A stretch of DNA of 64,000 nt from [Clostridium] saccharolyticum WM1 (lineage in GTDB: Bacteria; Bacillota; Clostridia; Lachnospirales; Lachnospiraceae), in NCBI RefSeq assembly GCF_000144625.1, contig NC_014376.1:1798001-1862000 (forward strand), given 5' to 3'. Below are positions 25,941-34,758 of the stretch, in pieces. The notes under the pieces were generated by a model. That model saw nothing but the letters and a program-made list of their open reading frames with translations. It was not told the DNA's origin and made no database searches. Within the stretch, counting starts at the first letter, position 1. Each line of letters starts with the position of its first letter. The position numbers were made by a program, and so were the translations under genes.

Positions 25941-26585
25941 CTAAACAATTTCACTGTTATTTTCTATAATAGATGCAATGAGAACTGGATTTGTAATCGT
26001 AATGGTACCCATGGTTTCAAAGCCCATAATTTGTACAAATACGCTGTAATTGCAGCATCTGCATCCCATGGAGTCACGATCATAGGCTATGAAAGAAAAG
26101 GTATTTGATTCCCCGCTGACCTCATATCTGCTGTAGACCTGACTTGAACTGACAGGAGTCTGCACTGTCGTATCTTTTCCTTGTTTAAACAGCTGAAACC
26201 TAAGATGCATACGGGAACCGGTAGTAACGATATTACAGGTAAAATTAAAATGAATGAAAAAATCCCTGTAGCTGTAGGTATCCAAATTAAGAGATGCTAC
26301 GTTATAGGTAGCATTTTTGTCTGTAAATTCAGGTAAAATGATTCCTCCCATAGCAGAACTCTTTATTAAAACCTCATTAGCGGGAGGGAGATCACAGGAA
26401 CTCTTCTGTTGTTCTTGTACATACGGACTGTTGTCAAGGCTTTGGGAATGTGTAAGCTGGGTAGGTTGGGTAGGCTGGGTAGGCTGGATAGGCTGGCCAA
26501 ACTGGACAGACTGTGGATTCCTGCTGGCTGCACTGCGATAGGAATAATATGGAAGGCATGACATACAAAATAAGCGGTTATACAT
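25941..26585 (-). CDS. Diverged DUF4489 paralogue with PTQ repeat linker
   Basis: 214 residues. The N-terminal part has Cys (CMSC), a short PTQPTQPTQ repeat and a Ser/Gln-rich linker. From about residue 70 it aligns along its whole length with the DUF4489 protein encoded next to it: both have 'NIVTT' then 'FQ(L/V)FKQ', 'NTFSF', a Cys cluster before 'YSV', and end with 'IIxxN'. The second half lacks many of the cysteines of its neighbour. DUF4489 proteins are small cysteine-containing proteins of clostridia; spore-coat association is inferred from context. The ribosome site AAGGAG directly follows a hairpin. Confidence 0.7.
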   Translation of the reverse strand: MYNRLFCMSCLPYYSYRSAASRNPQSVQFGQPIQPTQPTQPTQLTHSQSLDNSPYVQEQQKSSCDLPPANEVLIKSSAMGGIILPEFTDKNATYNVASLNLDTYSYRDFFIHFNFTCNIVTTGSRMHLRFQLFKQGKDTTVQTPVSSSQVYSRYEVSGESNTFSFIAYDRDSMGCRCCNYSVFVQIMGFETMGTITITNPVLIASIIENNSEIV

Positions 26586-26606
26586 ATTGGCCCCAGCTCC
26601 TTATAT

Positions 26607-26660
26607 GAATGCTCATAGATAGAGCATTCAGCCTGGTTCGGCTAAACACTCTATCTATGA
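26607..26660 (-). promoter_or_regulatory. Two mutually exclusive hairpins between the DUF4489 genes
   Basis: A 12-bp perfect stem (26613-26624 with 26649-26660, containing an inner AGCC/GGCT stem) competes with an 8-bp stem (26607-26614 with 26622-26629). The shorter one ends a few bases before the ribosome site of the downstream gene. The arrangement could switch read-through or translation. Confidence 0.5.
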
Positions 26661-26723
26661 TAGAAAGTTAGTTTATGCAGCTATTGGACATACAGCCCTT
26701 GTACCTACCATTGGAATCCGGAA

Positions 26724-27257
26724 TTAGAAGCAGTCGTTATCTACAATGATTGCAGCAAGGGATGCATTGTTAATAGCAGTAACGCCAACTGTAGCAACGC
26801 CGGCAACCGTAGCAACTACGCTGTAAGTGCAGCAGTCATCGTTGCACATATCACAGTCGCAAACGAAGAAGGAGAAGGTGTTTCCATCAGTAATAGCCAC
26901 AAGCCGTGAGAAAGTCCAGATTGGCCCTACGGGAATAGGAGTCAGCATGCCTTTGCACTGTTTGAATACCTGGAAATTCAGGGTGATAACAGCAGCGGTT
27001 GTTACGATATTACTTGCAAATTCAAATTTGATACATGGATTTTTTAAATTTTTTGAATCAACGTTTACAGTAGCCAAAGTAAAGGCAGCGCCCGCAACCG
27101 TTCCTACCGGTAAGGTTACTCCGCCCTGGCTGCCGCATTTTAATATTGTCCTATTAGGCTTTAAGTGCTTTCTGGGCCGTTCGCAAGTGCAGTTACACGT
27201 ACAGTCCTCACATTCATCACAATCGCATTCACATATTCTCATATCAAGATCATTCAT
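26724..27257 (-). CDS. DUF4489 domain protein, cysteine-rich
   Basis: 177 residues. A strikingly Cys/Asp/Glu-rich start (ICECDCDECEDCTCNCTCE, about 8-26) leads to the DUF4489 domain from about residue 38 ('ILKCGSQGGVTLPVGTVAGA', 'CIKFEFASNIVTT', 'NFQVFKQCKGMLTPIPVGPI', 'NTFSFFVCDCDMC'). The numerous cysteines suit disulfide or metal cross-linking in an insoluble layer. Location in a spore coat or exosporium is inferred from the collagen-like neighbour. TGGAGGTCACATC precedes the ATG. Confidence 0.8.
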   Translation of the reverse strand: MNDLDMRICECDCDECEDCTCNCTCERPRKHLKPNRTILKCGSQGGVTLPVGTVAGAAFTLATVNVDSKNLKNPCIKFEFASNIVTTAAVITLNFQVFKQCKGMLTPIPVGPIWTFSRLVAITDGNTFSFFVCDCDMCNDDCCTYSVVATVAGVATVGVTAINNASLAAIIVDNDCF

Positions 27258-27299
27258 GATGTGACCTCCATTTTGCTTAATAAATTAGGAATATTTCGT

Positions 27300-27316
27300 T
27301 ATACCATCATGGTATA
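27300..27316. promoter_or_regulatory. 17-bp palindrome upstream of the DUF4489 gene
   Basis: TATACCAT-C-ATGGTATA, perfect, about 45 bases before the start codon on the reverse strand. It may be an operator; the regulator is unknown. Confidence 0.45.
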
Positions 27317-27402
27317 CTACATTATATTATCAATAAGAAAATATGCTACAACTATAGAGACAAATATCCCAAGCACGGTAAGCTTTGGCCTGCTTCCTGC
27401 TA

Positions 27403-29208
27403 TTACCGGATCCTTAAAGTAAGATTCTTATCCTCCATAGTAACCAGCAGCCGGTATACATCATGCTTCCATGAGAGTTTCAGACGCTCATCAGTGATGG
27501 GGATCACCTCTTTCTGTATATTAGATGCACCTTCAATATGGAAGCTTCCTAAACTGCCTACCTGAACAGTGGTTCCGCTTACAAATGGCTCTTCATAGAA
27601 CATCAGGGACAATACCGGGCTTGGAAGGGTTCCTTCGTAATGATCGGAAATGGTGATTCCATTTCCCTTTTTTAGTACCGCATTTCTGGTATAGGATCGG
27701 ATCCTTTCATCCGGGTAGGCGGCCGCTATATCCATGGAGATACCGCATTCAGAGGTTCCTAATTGATGGTCTACGTTTTCCGCCCGGTATTCTGCCCCCT
27801 CCCTTTGCAGGATCTGGTTTTCCCCGTCATAAAAGGTAGGAAGGTTATGATAGCGGGACTGCATAGTCCAGATGTCATAGCGGTCTTTGGAAAAGGTTTT
27901 CTTTGTATAAGTTTCCACGCCTACGTCTATAAACATGGGTTTTCCGTCCTTATAAATGGTAAAGCTACCCGTATCGTTGTGATTATGACTGTCGTCATTA
28001 TCTCCGGCCTTTACAGCCAGATAAAGCTGTTCATCCCTTGCCATGAAAAGCCCCACACTCTCATACCAGAAATCCTTATGTACAATGGGAGATTTGGCAA
28101 AATCCACCATTTCCCTGTGGGTAAAGACTGTCTGCAAACGGTAAAACAGGTTGTGTTCGTCTAATGTCAAAGGATCTTCACTGTTTTGGTAATCCCATGC
28201 TGCAAAGGACATAAGCGCTTCATTATTTGTTCTCTTTCCAAAGAGGAACTCCCTGGCTCCGCACCGGCCCGCAATGGGTGAGCAGTCGGCGAAATTCACA
28301 TAATATCCGTCATCAATGTGGGCGGTCAGGATATAAGAAGCAATATTTTTGATTTTCCTTATTTCATATACAGGCAGAAAGGCATTGTCTGAAATCCCGT
28401 TTAGAACCTCCAGACAGTTAAACAGGCAAAGCCCTGCGTGACGGTAATACTGGGCACCTTCATCGCAGCATCCGTCTTCTCCATATTCCGCCAGAAAATA
28501 ATCAATGCTTTTACACGCTTTTATCAGAATGTCCTCCCTTTGGGGGTGAGGGAGCTCTCTTGTAAAGGCGGAGAGAAGTATATTCTGGGTACACCAGACC
28601 GTCCAGTTATTCATATGACTGGTTCCGTCGCCCATCCACCAGAAGTGCTCCTTTAGATAAGGAGTGAATATCCGTTCATTGAGATTTTTATCAATCATTT
28701 TTGAAAGGAAGGGCGTGACAGAATGAAGCTCCTGCCTTAAAAGATATTCTGCAATGGCCAGCACGGAGGCGGTCTCTGCTGCAAATAAATCAATCACAGG
28801 GCGGGTGACATCGGGAAGGATGAAAGGGACTGTATCCCGGATATAGGAATTGTGGGCAGGAAGCTGCCAGGCATTCTCCTCGCAGATTAAATAAAGCCCG
28901 TTGATGATGTCATCAAGAAAACGCCCCTTGTATTCTGCACATTCAGCCAGAACCAGAGCATTAAGAACGGTCCTTCTTAAAAACAGCTTTTCCTGAAAAC
29001 GGCTTCTGTTCCCGTTTCTTGTAAATTCCATATAATCAACGGCAGTTAAGGAAGGATAGCTGAAATTTAAAAAGTCTTCCCCGCTTTTTATAAGGCGGCT
29101 TCTAAAATCCTCCGGTAAAGAATTCCAGGCATTACGGTCTGAGGCCTGGGGAAAGGGGGGAAAGCAGGACAATGGTTTCTTTCTGTTATTTGCATATTCT
29201 GTGATCAT
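27403..29208 (-). CDS. Heparinase II/III family polysaccharide lyase-like protein
   Basis: 601 residues. The N-terminal two-thirds is an alpha-helical toroid ('WMGDGTSHMNNWTVWCTQNI', 'EYGEDGCCDEGAQYYRHAG'). The heparinase II/III domain follows (about 385-590; 'AVKAGDNDDSHNHNDTGSF', 'YTKKTFSKDRYDIW'). Family members cleave acidic glycosaminoglycan or alginate-like chains by beta-elimination, with His/Tyr/Asn residues such as those seen here. No signal peptide, so it probably acts on imported oligosaccharides. AAGGAG overlaps the stop of a decayed AraC gene, showing a former operon. Divergent from the sensor/ABC/beta-galactosidase genes. Confidence 0.85.
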   Translation of the reverse strand: MITEYANNRKKPLSCFPPFPQASDRNAWNSLPEDFRSRLIKSGEDFLNFSYPSLTAVDYMEFTRNGNRSRFQEKLFLRRTVLNALVLAECAEYKGRFLDDIINGLYLICEENAWQLPAHNSYIRDTVPFILPDVTRPVIDLFAAETASVLAIAEYLLRQELHSVTPFLSKMIDKNLNERIFTPYLKEHFWWMGDGTSHMNNWTVWCTQNILLSAFTRELPHPQREDILIKACKSIDYFLAEYGEDGCCDEGAQYYRHAGLCLFNCLEVLNGISDNAFLPVYEIRKIKNIASYILTAHIDDGYYVNFADCSPIAGRCGAREFLFGKRTNNEALMSFAAWDYQNSEDPLTLDEHNLFYRLQTVFTHREMVDFAKSPIVHKDFWYESVGLFMARDEQLYLAVKAGDNDDSHNHNDTGSFTIYKDGKPMFIDVGVETYTKKTFSKDRYDIWTMQSRYHNLPTFYDGENQILQREGAEYRAENVDHQLGTSECGISMDIAAAYPDERIRSYTRNAVLKKGNGITISDHYEGTLPSPVLSLMFYEEPFVSGTTVQVGSLGSFHIEGASNIQKEVIPITDERLKLSWKHDVYRLLVTMEDKNLTLRIR

Positions 29209-29220
29209 GATGTATACTCC

Positions 29221-29448
29221 TTATTTATTTCCGTCAGGGTTGACGGTATTTTGCTGTATGAATTCACGGGGAGAAAGCCCCGTAACTTTTTTATCAACTT
29301 CATTTAAGCTGCAGGAGGAAAAGATTTCTCTTATGGAAATGGTTTTTCTATCTAAAAGGTAGCTTATTTGCTGTATAATGTCAATGAAAAACAGACCCTT
29401 TCTGAATACAATCGTATCAATTTGTATGCAAAAGAGAAATTTTACTGT
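29221..29448 (-). pseudogene. Decayed C-terminus of an AraC-family regulator
   Basis: A 75-codon open stretch without a start codon reads '...LLDRKTISIREI' then 'VDKKVTGLSPREFIQQ' and a stop. The last part is the conserved end of the AraC DNA-binding domain (usually FKK-TGxSPxxYR), and the part before it matches the preceding helix region with residues missing. The remainder of the regulator is absent. The stop codon forms part of the heparinase ribosome site (TAAGGAG), so this was once the gene upstream of the heparinase gene. Confidence 0.6.
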
Positions 29449-29624
29449 TTATTATGTAAAGTGCATGTTTTAACAAGGTGTCAATGAGATGTGAATAAAA
29501 AGTGAATATTATGAAAGATATTTTCCATTTTTAAATGCCCGGTCCGGCGCTACAATTTAACTATGGTAAATCCAATGGGACGTATGGAGGTTACATAAAC
29601 ACAATCAAATCAGGAGGGAATACA

Positions 29625-29678
29625 ATGAAAAAAAGGACATTGAGCATTGTTTTGGTATGTGCCATGGCAGCAGCATGA
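29625..29678 (+). pseudogene. Orphan signal peptide, remnant of a solute-binding lipoprotein gene
   Basis: AGGAGGG, then ATG and 17 codons reading MKKRTLSIVLVCAMAAA-stop. This is a typical start of a sugar-binding lipoprotein, very like that of the intact protein at 33308 (MRKRVLALGLCAAMAMGTMA), but it ends before the lipobox cysteine. The kinase promoter follows 35 bases later. It probably marks a deletion of an older binding-protein gene. A functional 17-residue peptide is the alternative. Confidence 0.55.
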
Positions 29679-29713
29679 CAAAGGTGGAGAGTTTTGTCCG
29701 TTAAGATGATCCG

Positions 29714-29742
29714 TTGATTTATATGTTTTTTCGCTGTATAAT
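29714..29742 (+). promoter_or_regulatory. Promoter of the sensor kinase operon
   Basis: TTGATT (29714-29719), 17 bp, TATAAT (29737-29742). Confidence 0.7.
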
Positions 29743-29781
29743 AGGTTCATGGACCAATGACAGAGAGGAGGGCGAAAAAAG

Positions 29782-31563
29782 ATGTGGATGAATAAAAAGC
29801 AGAATTTAAAGGCTTCTTATTATAACAGCTTTTTCGCCCTTATTGTCATCCCCATTCTTTTTATAATCTTACTGTCCATCCTTATTATCCGTACCATGAT
29901 GGTGGATTCCGCAGTTTCCAACATCCGGCGTGCCCAGGATAACATTGCATCGGCTCTGGGAGGTGAAGTGAAGGATGTATCCCTCCGTTTATCCCATTTC
30001 GTATATGTCAACGACAATGAAATCATTAAAAATGCAGCAAAAACCAGTACAAAAGATGTGGCTGAAAAATACCGTTATACCAAAATCCTGACCGAATCCT
30101 TTCATTATGCCATGGTTCCGGTGCAGGACATCCTGTCTGCCGTGTTTTATATGAAAGACGGGGATCATACCTATATGAAGGATGATATTACTCTTGACAT
30201 AGGGGAATTAAAAGCCTCTGACTGGTATCAGGAGGCCCTGGCAGAGCCTAACGTGGTAAAGGTGGGTTTTTATGACCGGAGTGTGACCAATTCCAGAAAA
30301 AATGCTTATACTCTGACCATTGCCGCAGGTTTATCCCCTGGAATGAATGTGGACAGGGACGGGGTCATAGAGATGGCAGCGCTGTTTACCTCTTCCCAGA
30401 CCGGACGGATGATCAAGGATTATAATAAGGAGCAGGTTTTGGGGTCCACCATGATCACGGATCAGTCAGGAAACGTTATTTTTGATGCGGAAGGCACCAT
30501 GGACCTTTTGCCCGGGTACATTTCCCTGAATCAGCGGGAGTTTCAGTACCGGACAAATGGCATACCCTATATGGGAGTGGTGACCGAAGAGCCGGTGACA
30601 GGCCTTAGGATTATCAGTGTGGTTGCATATGAAACCCTGACAAGAAAATTTAACCGGACGGCAGCTGTCATTGTGGCGGTTACCCTCATCCTGTTTGCTC
30701 TGTTTTACCGTTTCTCCAGCTATTTCTTAAAAAGCATCATTGACCCCATCCATTTTACGGTGGAAGGCATGAAACGGGTGGAAGAGGGAGATCTTTTGGT
30801 TCATGTGGAGCCAAAAGGTCAGCCGGAGCTGCGCCTGATGATCCATTCCTTTAACCGAATGACAAGACGGCTGAAACATTTGATGCAGGAAAATGAGGAA
30901 CAGCAGCAGAAAAAACACGAAGCGGAAATCAGGGCGCTGCAGTCTCAGATCAATCCTCATTTTCTGGTGAACTCCTTAAATTCTATCCGGTTTATTGCCC
31001 AAATGTCAAAATACGAGTCCATTGCCCGTATGGCAGAGGCGCTCATTAAAATATTGTCCTGTTCCTTTCGCAGCAATGGGGGATTTTATACCTTCAAAGA
31101 AGAACTGGAGATCCTGGACGGTTATATTTATCTGATGAAAATCCGTTATTCTGACGGATTTGAGATAAACTATGACATAGAAGAAGGCTGCCGTTCCTGT
31201 TTGGTTCCCCGTCTTATTCTGCAGCCGGTGGTGGAAAATTCCATAGTCCATGGTTTCAGCGGCCTGATGGATGAAATGGGTAAGCTGTGGCTGACGGCCC
31301 ATGAGGAGGATGGGTTACTCTCTATTGAGATCCGGGATAACGGAAAAGGGATGTCAGAAGAAGAGATACGCAGAATTATGAAGGGAGAGGGGAAATGGGA
31401 AGGGCAAAAGGATCATGTGAGCATAGGGATTACCAATGTGAAGACCAGGCTGGCCCTAAATTATGGACAAAGCTGTTATTTTGAGATGGAAAGCGTCGAG
31501 GGACGGTTCACCAAAACTTCCATCCGTATTCCCATAAGAAGAAAGGAGCCAGAAAACCAATGA
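29782..31563 (+). CDS. YesM-type sensor histidine kinase
   Basis: 593 residues. Membrane helix at about 15-38, an extracellular sensing domain of the dCache type (about 40-290), a second helix (about 292-315), HAMP, then a His_kinase domain with phospho-acceptor His393 in 'QSQINPHFLVNSLNSIRFI' and an ATPase domain with 'QPVVENSIVHGF' and 'RDNGKGMS'. YesM-type kinases sense sugars, often with a binding protein, and phosphorylate an AraC-type response regulator. The regulator gene overlaps this one by 4 bp (ATGA), so they form a pair. GGAGGG precedes the start. Confidence 0.93.
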   Translation: MWMNKKQNLKASYYNSFFALIVIPILFIILLSILIIRTMMVDSAVSNIRRAQDNIASALGGEVKDVSLRLSHFVYVNDNEIIKNAAKTSTKDVAEKYRYTKILTESFHYAMVPVQDILSAVFYMKDGDHTYMKDDITLDIGELKASDWYQEALAEPNVVKVGFYDRSVTNSRKNAYTLTIAAGLSPGMNVDRDGVIEMAALFTSSQTGRMIKDYNKEQVLGSTMITDQSGNVIFDAEGTMDLLPGYISLNQREFQYRTNGIPYMGVVTEEPVTGLRIISVVAYETLTRKFNRTAAVIVAVTLILFALFYRFSSYFLKSIIDPIHFTVEGMKRVEEGDLLVHVEPKGQPELRLMIHSFNRMTRRLKHLMQENEEQQQKKHEAEIRALQSQINPHFLVNSLNSIRFIAQMSKYESIARMAEALIKILSCSFRSNGGFYTFKEELEILDGYIYLMKIRYSDGFEINYDIEEGCRSCLVPRLILQPVVENSIVHGFSGLMDEMGKLWLTAHEEDGLLSIEIRDNGKGMSEEEIRRIMKGEGKWEGQKDHVSIGITNVKTRLALNYGQSCYFEMESVEGRFTKTSIRIPIRRKEPENQ

Positions 31564-33113
31564 GAAATGTCCTGATCGTGGATGACGATACCATTGTCCG
31601 GATTACCCTGCGTTCTCTGATCAACTGGGAAGAGAAGGGGTATCATATTGCCGCCGATGCCATTCATGGCCGTCAGGCATTGGATTTTATAAAGGATCAC
31701 CCGGTGGATCTTGTGATCACCGATATGAAGATGCCGGTCATGGATGGAATTGGCCTTTTGGAGGAATTGAACCGTTTCAAAGACATGCCAGCCGTGCTGG
31801 TTTTAAGCGGCTATGACGATTTCAAGCTGGTTCGTGATGCGTTCCGGCTGGGAGCCAGTGATTACCTTTTAAAAGCCGGATTAACAGAGGAAACCCTTGT
31901 ATCCATGCTGAAACGTATGGATGAGGAGGTCTTTCAAGATCAACAGGGCGAAACTGGAGAAGAGAAGAAGCCGGTGACAGCAATCCCGGATTCCTCCCTT
32001 CTTGGGGACATGGCATTGGGAAAACGGTCCCTTGACGAATCCTTTTTTCAGCAGGAATATCTGGTGATACAATTTGAAATAGAGGATTTTCATAAGGTGT
32101 CTGCACGGTTTGGAGAGGATTTTGAAGAAGAACTGATAAAACCCATGATAGAACTGGCCGGCCAGATCCCCAGGGTGGCGTCCCGGTGCATTTTTGGGGC
32201 AGTGGGGCCCTCCCGTTATGTCATGCTGTACCGGATAACAGATCCGGGACAGTATATGGATAATTCGGTTTCTGCCTGCAGACAGCTATGCAATGTGTGG
32301 AAGCATTTTATGAACCTTTCTGTGTCCGTGGGAATCAGCAGTCCGGGAAATGGATCCAAAGATTTTTTGACCCGGTTTGAAGAGGCAGGGGAGCGGTTAA
32401 GGCTCAAGTACTTAAAAGGAAAAGCAAAGATTTGCGATCCTTGGGAAAAGGATGTGGTTTCCTTTGAAGAGGTCCGGCAGACCGGACTGGAGTATGCGCG
32501 GCTTTTAAAGGGACTGATGGTAGGAGATGAGCTGTCTGTTTGGTCGGAAAAGAAACGGCTCTTTTCAGACCTTTATAAAATGGAGCTAAAGGCGGCGAAA
32601 GATGTTTGCCTTTGTATCATCTGCAATATGGCCTGGCAGCTTTCCGATAATCATGATGATATTACCGCCCTTTTTGTGGAGGAGATCAATTATTATGTGA
32701 AAATCGGCCGTTTGGATGGAATGAGAAGCCTGGAGCTATGGCTGAATAATTTTTTCCGATGGATCATGGATTATAATGCCCACCAGACGGACCGAAGGCA
32801 GGCGGATATGATGATCCGGGCAAAGAGATTCATTATGGACAATTATGCCAATCCGGAGCTGACACTGGGAAGTGTGGCGGGTTTTGTAGGACTGAATGAA
32901 AAATATTTCAGTACCAGATTTACAAAAGAGGAGGGAATGACCTTCAGCAATTATTTGACTGAGGTCCGCATACGGAAGGCAGGGGAGCTGATGGAGACAA
33001 CAGATTTAAAAATATATGAAATCAGCCAAAGCGTAGGCTATAACAGCGTAGAGCATTTTACCAGAGTGTTTAAAAAGCTGTGCGGAGTGAGTCCGGGAGG
33101 GTACCGGAAATAA
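31560..33113 (+). CDS. YesN-type response regulator with AraC DNA-binding domain
   Basis: 517 residues. Receiver domain (about 1-120) with acidic pair 'IVDDD', phospho-acceptor Asp55 in 'LVITDMKMPVMDG' and Lys in 'ASDYLLKAG'. A middle region of about 280 residues is without clear motif. The two-helix-turn-helix AraC domain is at the C-terminus ('ANPELTLGSVAGFVGLNEKY' and 'HFTRVFKKLCGVSPGGYRK'). It probably activates the downstream ABC importer and beta-galactosidase genes, and perhaps the divergent heparinase gene. Translationally coupled to the kinase gene. Confidence 0.93.
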   Translation: MRNVLIVDDDTIVRITLRSLINWEEKGYHIAADAIHGRQALDFIKDHPVDLVITDMKMPVMDGIGLLEELNRFKDMPAVLVLSGYDDFKLVRDAFRLGASDYLLKAGLTEETLVSMLKRMDEEVFQDQQGETGEEKKPVTAIPDSSLLGDMALGKRSLDESFFQQEYLVIQFEIEDFHKVSARFGEDFEEELIKPMIELAGQIPRVASRCIFGAVGPSRYVMLYRITDPGQYMDNSVSACRQLCNVWKHFMNLSVSVGISSPGNGSKDFLTRFEEAGERLRLKYLKGKAKICDPWEKDVVSFEEVRQTGLEYARLLKGLMVGDELSVWSEKKRLFSDLYKMELKAAKDVCLCIICNMAWQLSDNHDDITALFVEEINYYVKIGRLDGMRSLELWLNNFFRWIMDYNAHQTDRRQADMMIRAKRFIMDNYANPELTLGSVAGFVGLNEKYFSTRFTKEEGMTFSNYLTEVRIRKAGELMETTDLKIYEISQSVGYNSVEHFTRVFKKLCGVSPGGYRK

Positions 33114-33185
33114 AGACCTGACAAAACATCAAGTTTTCAAACCATTTCTCATGGAGAAGGCTGTTTTGAAATGATAATATAGTGA

Positions 33186-33274
33186 TCAGAAATCGCTTTT
33201 CGTATTTCTGAAAAATGGCAGTGCATTTTCCTGCCGTCCATCTGATTATGAAAACGTCTTTTGGTTTTCATAAT
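33186..33274 (+). promoter_or_regulatory. Two hairpins in the leader of the solute-binding protein gene
   Basis: TCAGAAAT/ATTTCTGA (33186-33193 with 33104 + 100 = 33204-33211) and ATTATGAAAAC/GTTTTCATAAT (33245-33255 with 33264-33274, 11 bp perfect). Neither has a T run. They could be regulator-binding palindromes or transcript structures; the first lies near the expected promoter. Confidence 0.45.
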
Positions 33275-33307
33275 TACTATCATCAAAACAAGGGAGGTAT
33301 TACAACA

Positions 33308-34684
33308 ATGAGAAAACGAGTGTTGGCTTTGGGACTTTGTGCAGCAATGGCAATGGGAACTATGGCCGGTTGCTCCCCGTCAAAGGGAACAGCAGAAACC
33401 CAAAAGGAAGAAACTACGGCGAAAGGCCAGGAAGAAACTTCTGCTGAAGCCGGAAAAACAAAGGCAGCGGAAGACCTGGAAGGAAGTCTGGTATTTGCTA
33501 TCTGGGATAATAACCTGATGGATTATATTGATGAAAATGATATGGTTGGGAAATTCCAGGAGAAATATCCCAATGCGGAAATTGAAGTAGAAAAGATCAA
33601 GGATGATTCAGAATACTGGAATTCCATGAAGATGAGGACATCGGCAAACCAGCTTCCGGATGTCATGTTTAATAAACCATTTACTTTATCCAGGTTTAAG
33701 GACTATCTGGTGGATTTATCCGATCTGGAAGCGTCAAAAAACAATGAGCTTGCTGCCGGATATGCAATGGATGGGAAGGTTCTGGGAATTCCCATGACAG
33801 CGGGTTATGAATATGTTTATTACTGGAAAGATATGTTTAAGGAAGCTGGCGTTGAGGTTCCCACAACCTGGGAGGACTTTGAAAAGGCAGCACAGACCCT
33901 TCAGGATTATTATGGGAAAAAAGACCCGGATTTCATGGCAATTGCGCTGGGAGCTAAAGACGAATGGCCGGATTATCCCTACATGGAATTCATGCCGGCA
34001 CTTCAGGGCGGCAATGGACAGAACTGGAACGACATGGCAAAGACTGACGCACCTTTTGCAGATGGAACGGACATCAGCAAGGCGTATCATAAGGTATACC
34101 GTTTGTTCAGCAAGAATGTGTTCGGCAAAGATCCTCTGGGCATGGGAAATGACCAGGTAACCTCCCTGTTTGCCCAGAAAAAGGCAGCCATCATTGCTCT
34201 GGGTGACTGGGGTCTGCAGAATATTCAGAGCGGTACGGACGATGCTTCTGAGCTGGGTACCTTCTATCTTCCGGTAAGAGATTCCAAAGATGATCCTTTC
34301 CGCGTCATTGTACAGGGGGATTCTTTTATGGGAGTGACCACCCACAGCAAAAATCCGGAGTTGGCAAAGGCTTTCGTAGAATGGTTCTACAGCGAAGACT
34401 GGTATCCAGGATACATCAACTATGTGACCAGTGCCTCCTCCATGAAGAACTTCCCAAAGGAGAAGGATCCTATTCTGGCCCAGTCAGATGAGCAGCAGCC
34501 GGATAAGGAACTGGTTATGTATGACGGCGGCGGAGACGATTTCCAGGCAATCCAGAACGAAATCGCATTTGATTATAAGAAGCTTGGGGCTCAGATGTTT
34601 ACCAAAGGCTTTGATCTTAAGGCGGAACTGGATGGGCTCAATACAAAATGGGCACAGGCCAGAACAAAGCTGGGTATTAAATAA
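33308..34684 (+). CDS. ABC sugar transporter, extracellular solute-binding lipoprotein
   Basis: 458 residues from ATG 33308 (GGGAGG upstream; an earlier in-frame start at 33215 would disrupt the signal peptide). Lipoprotein signal peptide with cleavage before Cys22 ('GTMAGCSPS'), a Thr/Glu/Lys-rich linker, then a family 1 sugar-binding fold ('VFAIWDNNLMDYIDEND', 'ANQLPDVMFNKPFTLSRF', 'GIPMTAGYEYVYYWKDMF', 'FAQKKAAIIALGDWGLQNIQ'). It captures an oligosaccharide outside the membrane and passes it to the two permeases encoded next. No ATPase gene is present; such importers usually share a common MsmK-type ATPase (family knowledge). Confidence 0.93.
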   Translation: MRKRVLALGLCAAMAMGTMAGCSPSKGTAETQKEETTAKGQEETSAEAGKTKAAEDLEGSLVFAIWDNNLMDYIDENDMVGKFQEKYPNAEIEVEKIKDDSEYWNSMKMRTSANQLPDVMFNKPFTLSRFKDYLVDLSDLEASKNNELAAGYAMDGKVLGIPMTAGYEYVYYWKDMFKEAGVEVPTTWEDFEKAAQTLQDYYGKKDPDFMAIALGAKDEWPDYPYMEFMPALQGGNGQNWNDMAKTDAPFADGTDISKAYHKVYRLFSKNVFGKDPLGMGNDQVTSLFAQKKAAIIALGDWGLQNIQSGTDDASELGTFYLPVRDSKDDPFRVIVQGDSFMGVTTHSKNPELAKAFVEWFYSEDWYPGYINYVTSASSMKNFPKEKDPILAQSDEQQPDKELVMYDGGGDDFQAIQNEIAFDYKKLGAQMFTKGFDLKAELDGLNTKWAQARTKLGIK

Positions 34685-34691
34685 ACAGAAT

Positions 34692-34732
34692 GGAAAGGGG
34701 GGCAGGGTGATGGAATCCTGCCCCCTTTTCCT
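34692..34732 (+). promoter_or_regulatory. Intercistronic 15-bp hairpin after the binding-protein gene
   Basis: Arms 34692-34706 and 34718-34732 pair over 15 bp with one G-U. The stem is followed by CTCC rather than a pure T run. It probably protects the binding-protein transcript and lowers expression of the permeases, as in malE-malF. Confidence 0.65.
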
Positions 34733-34758
34733 CCAAGGACATATATCAGGAGGTTTCT

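Noticed and set aside
27258..27402. Sigma-K or sigma-E promoter for the DUF4489 gene
   Set aside because: No convincing -35/-10 pair found; only a palindrome was retained.
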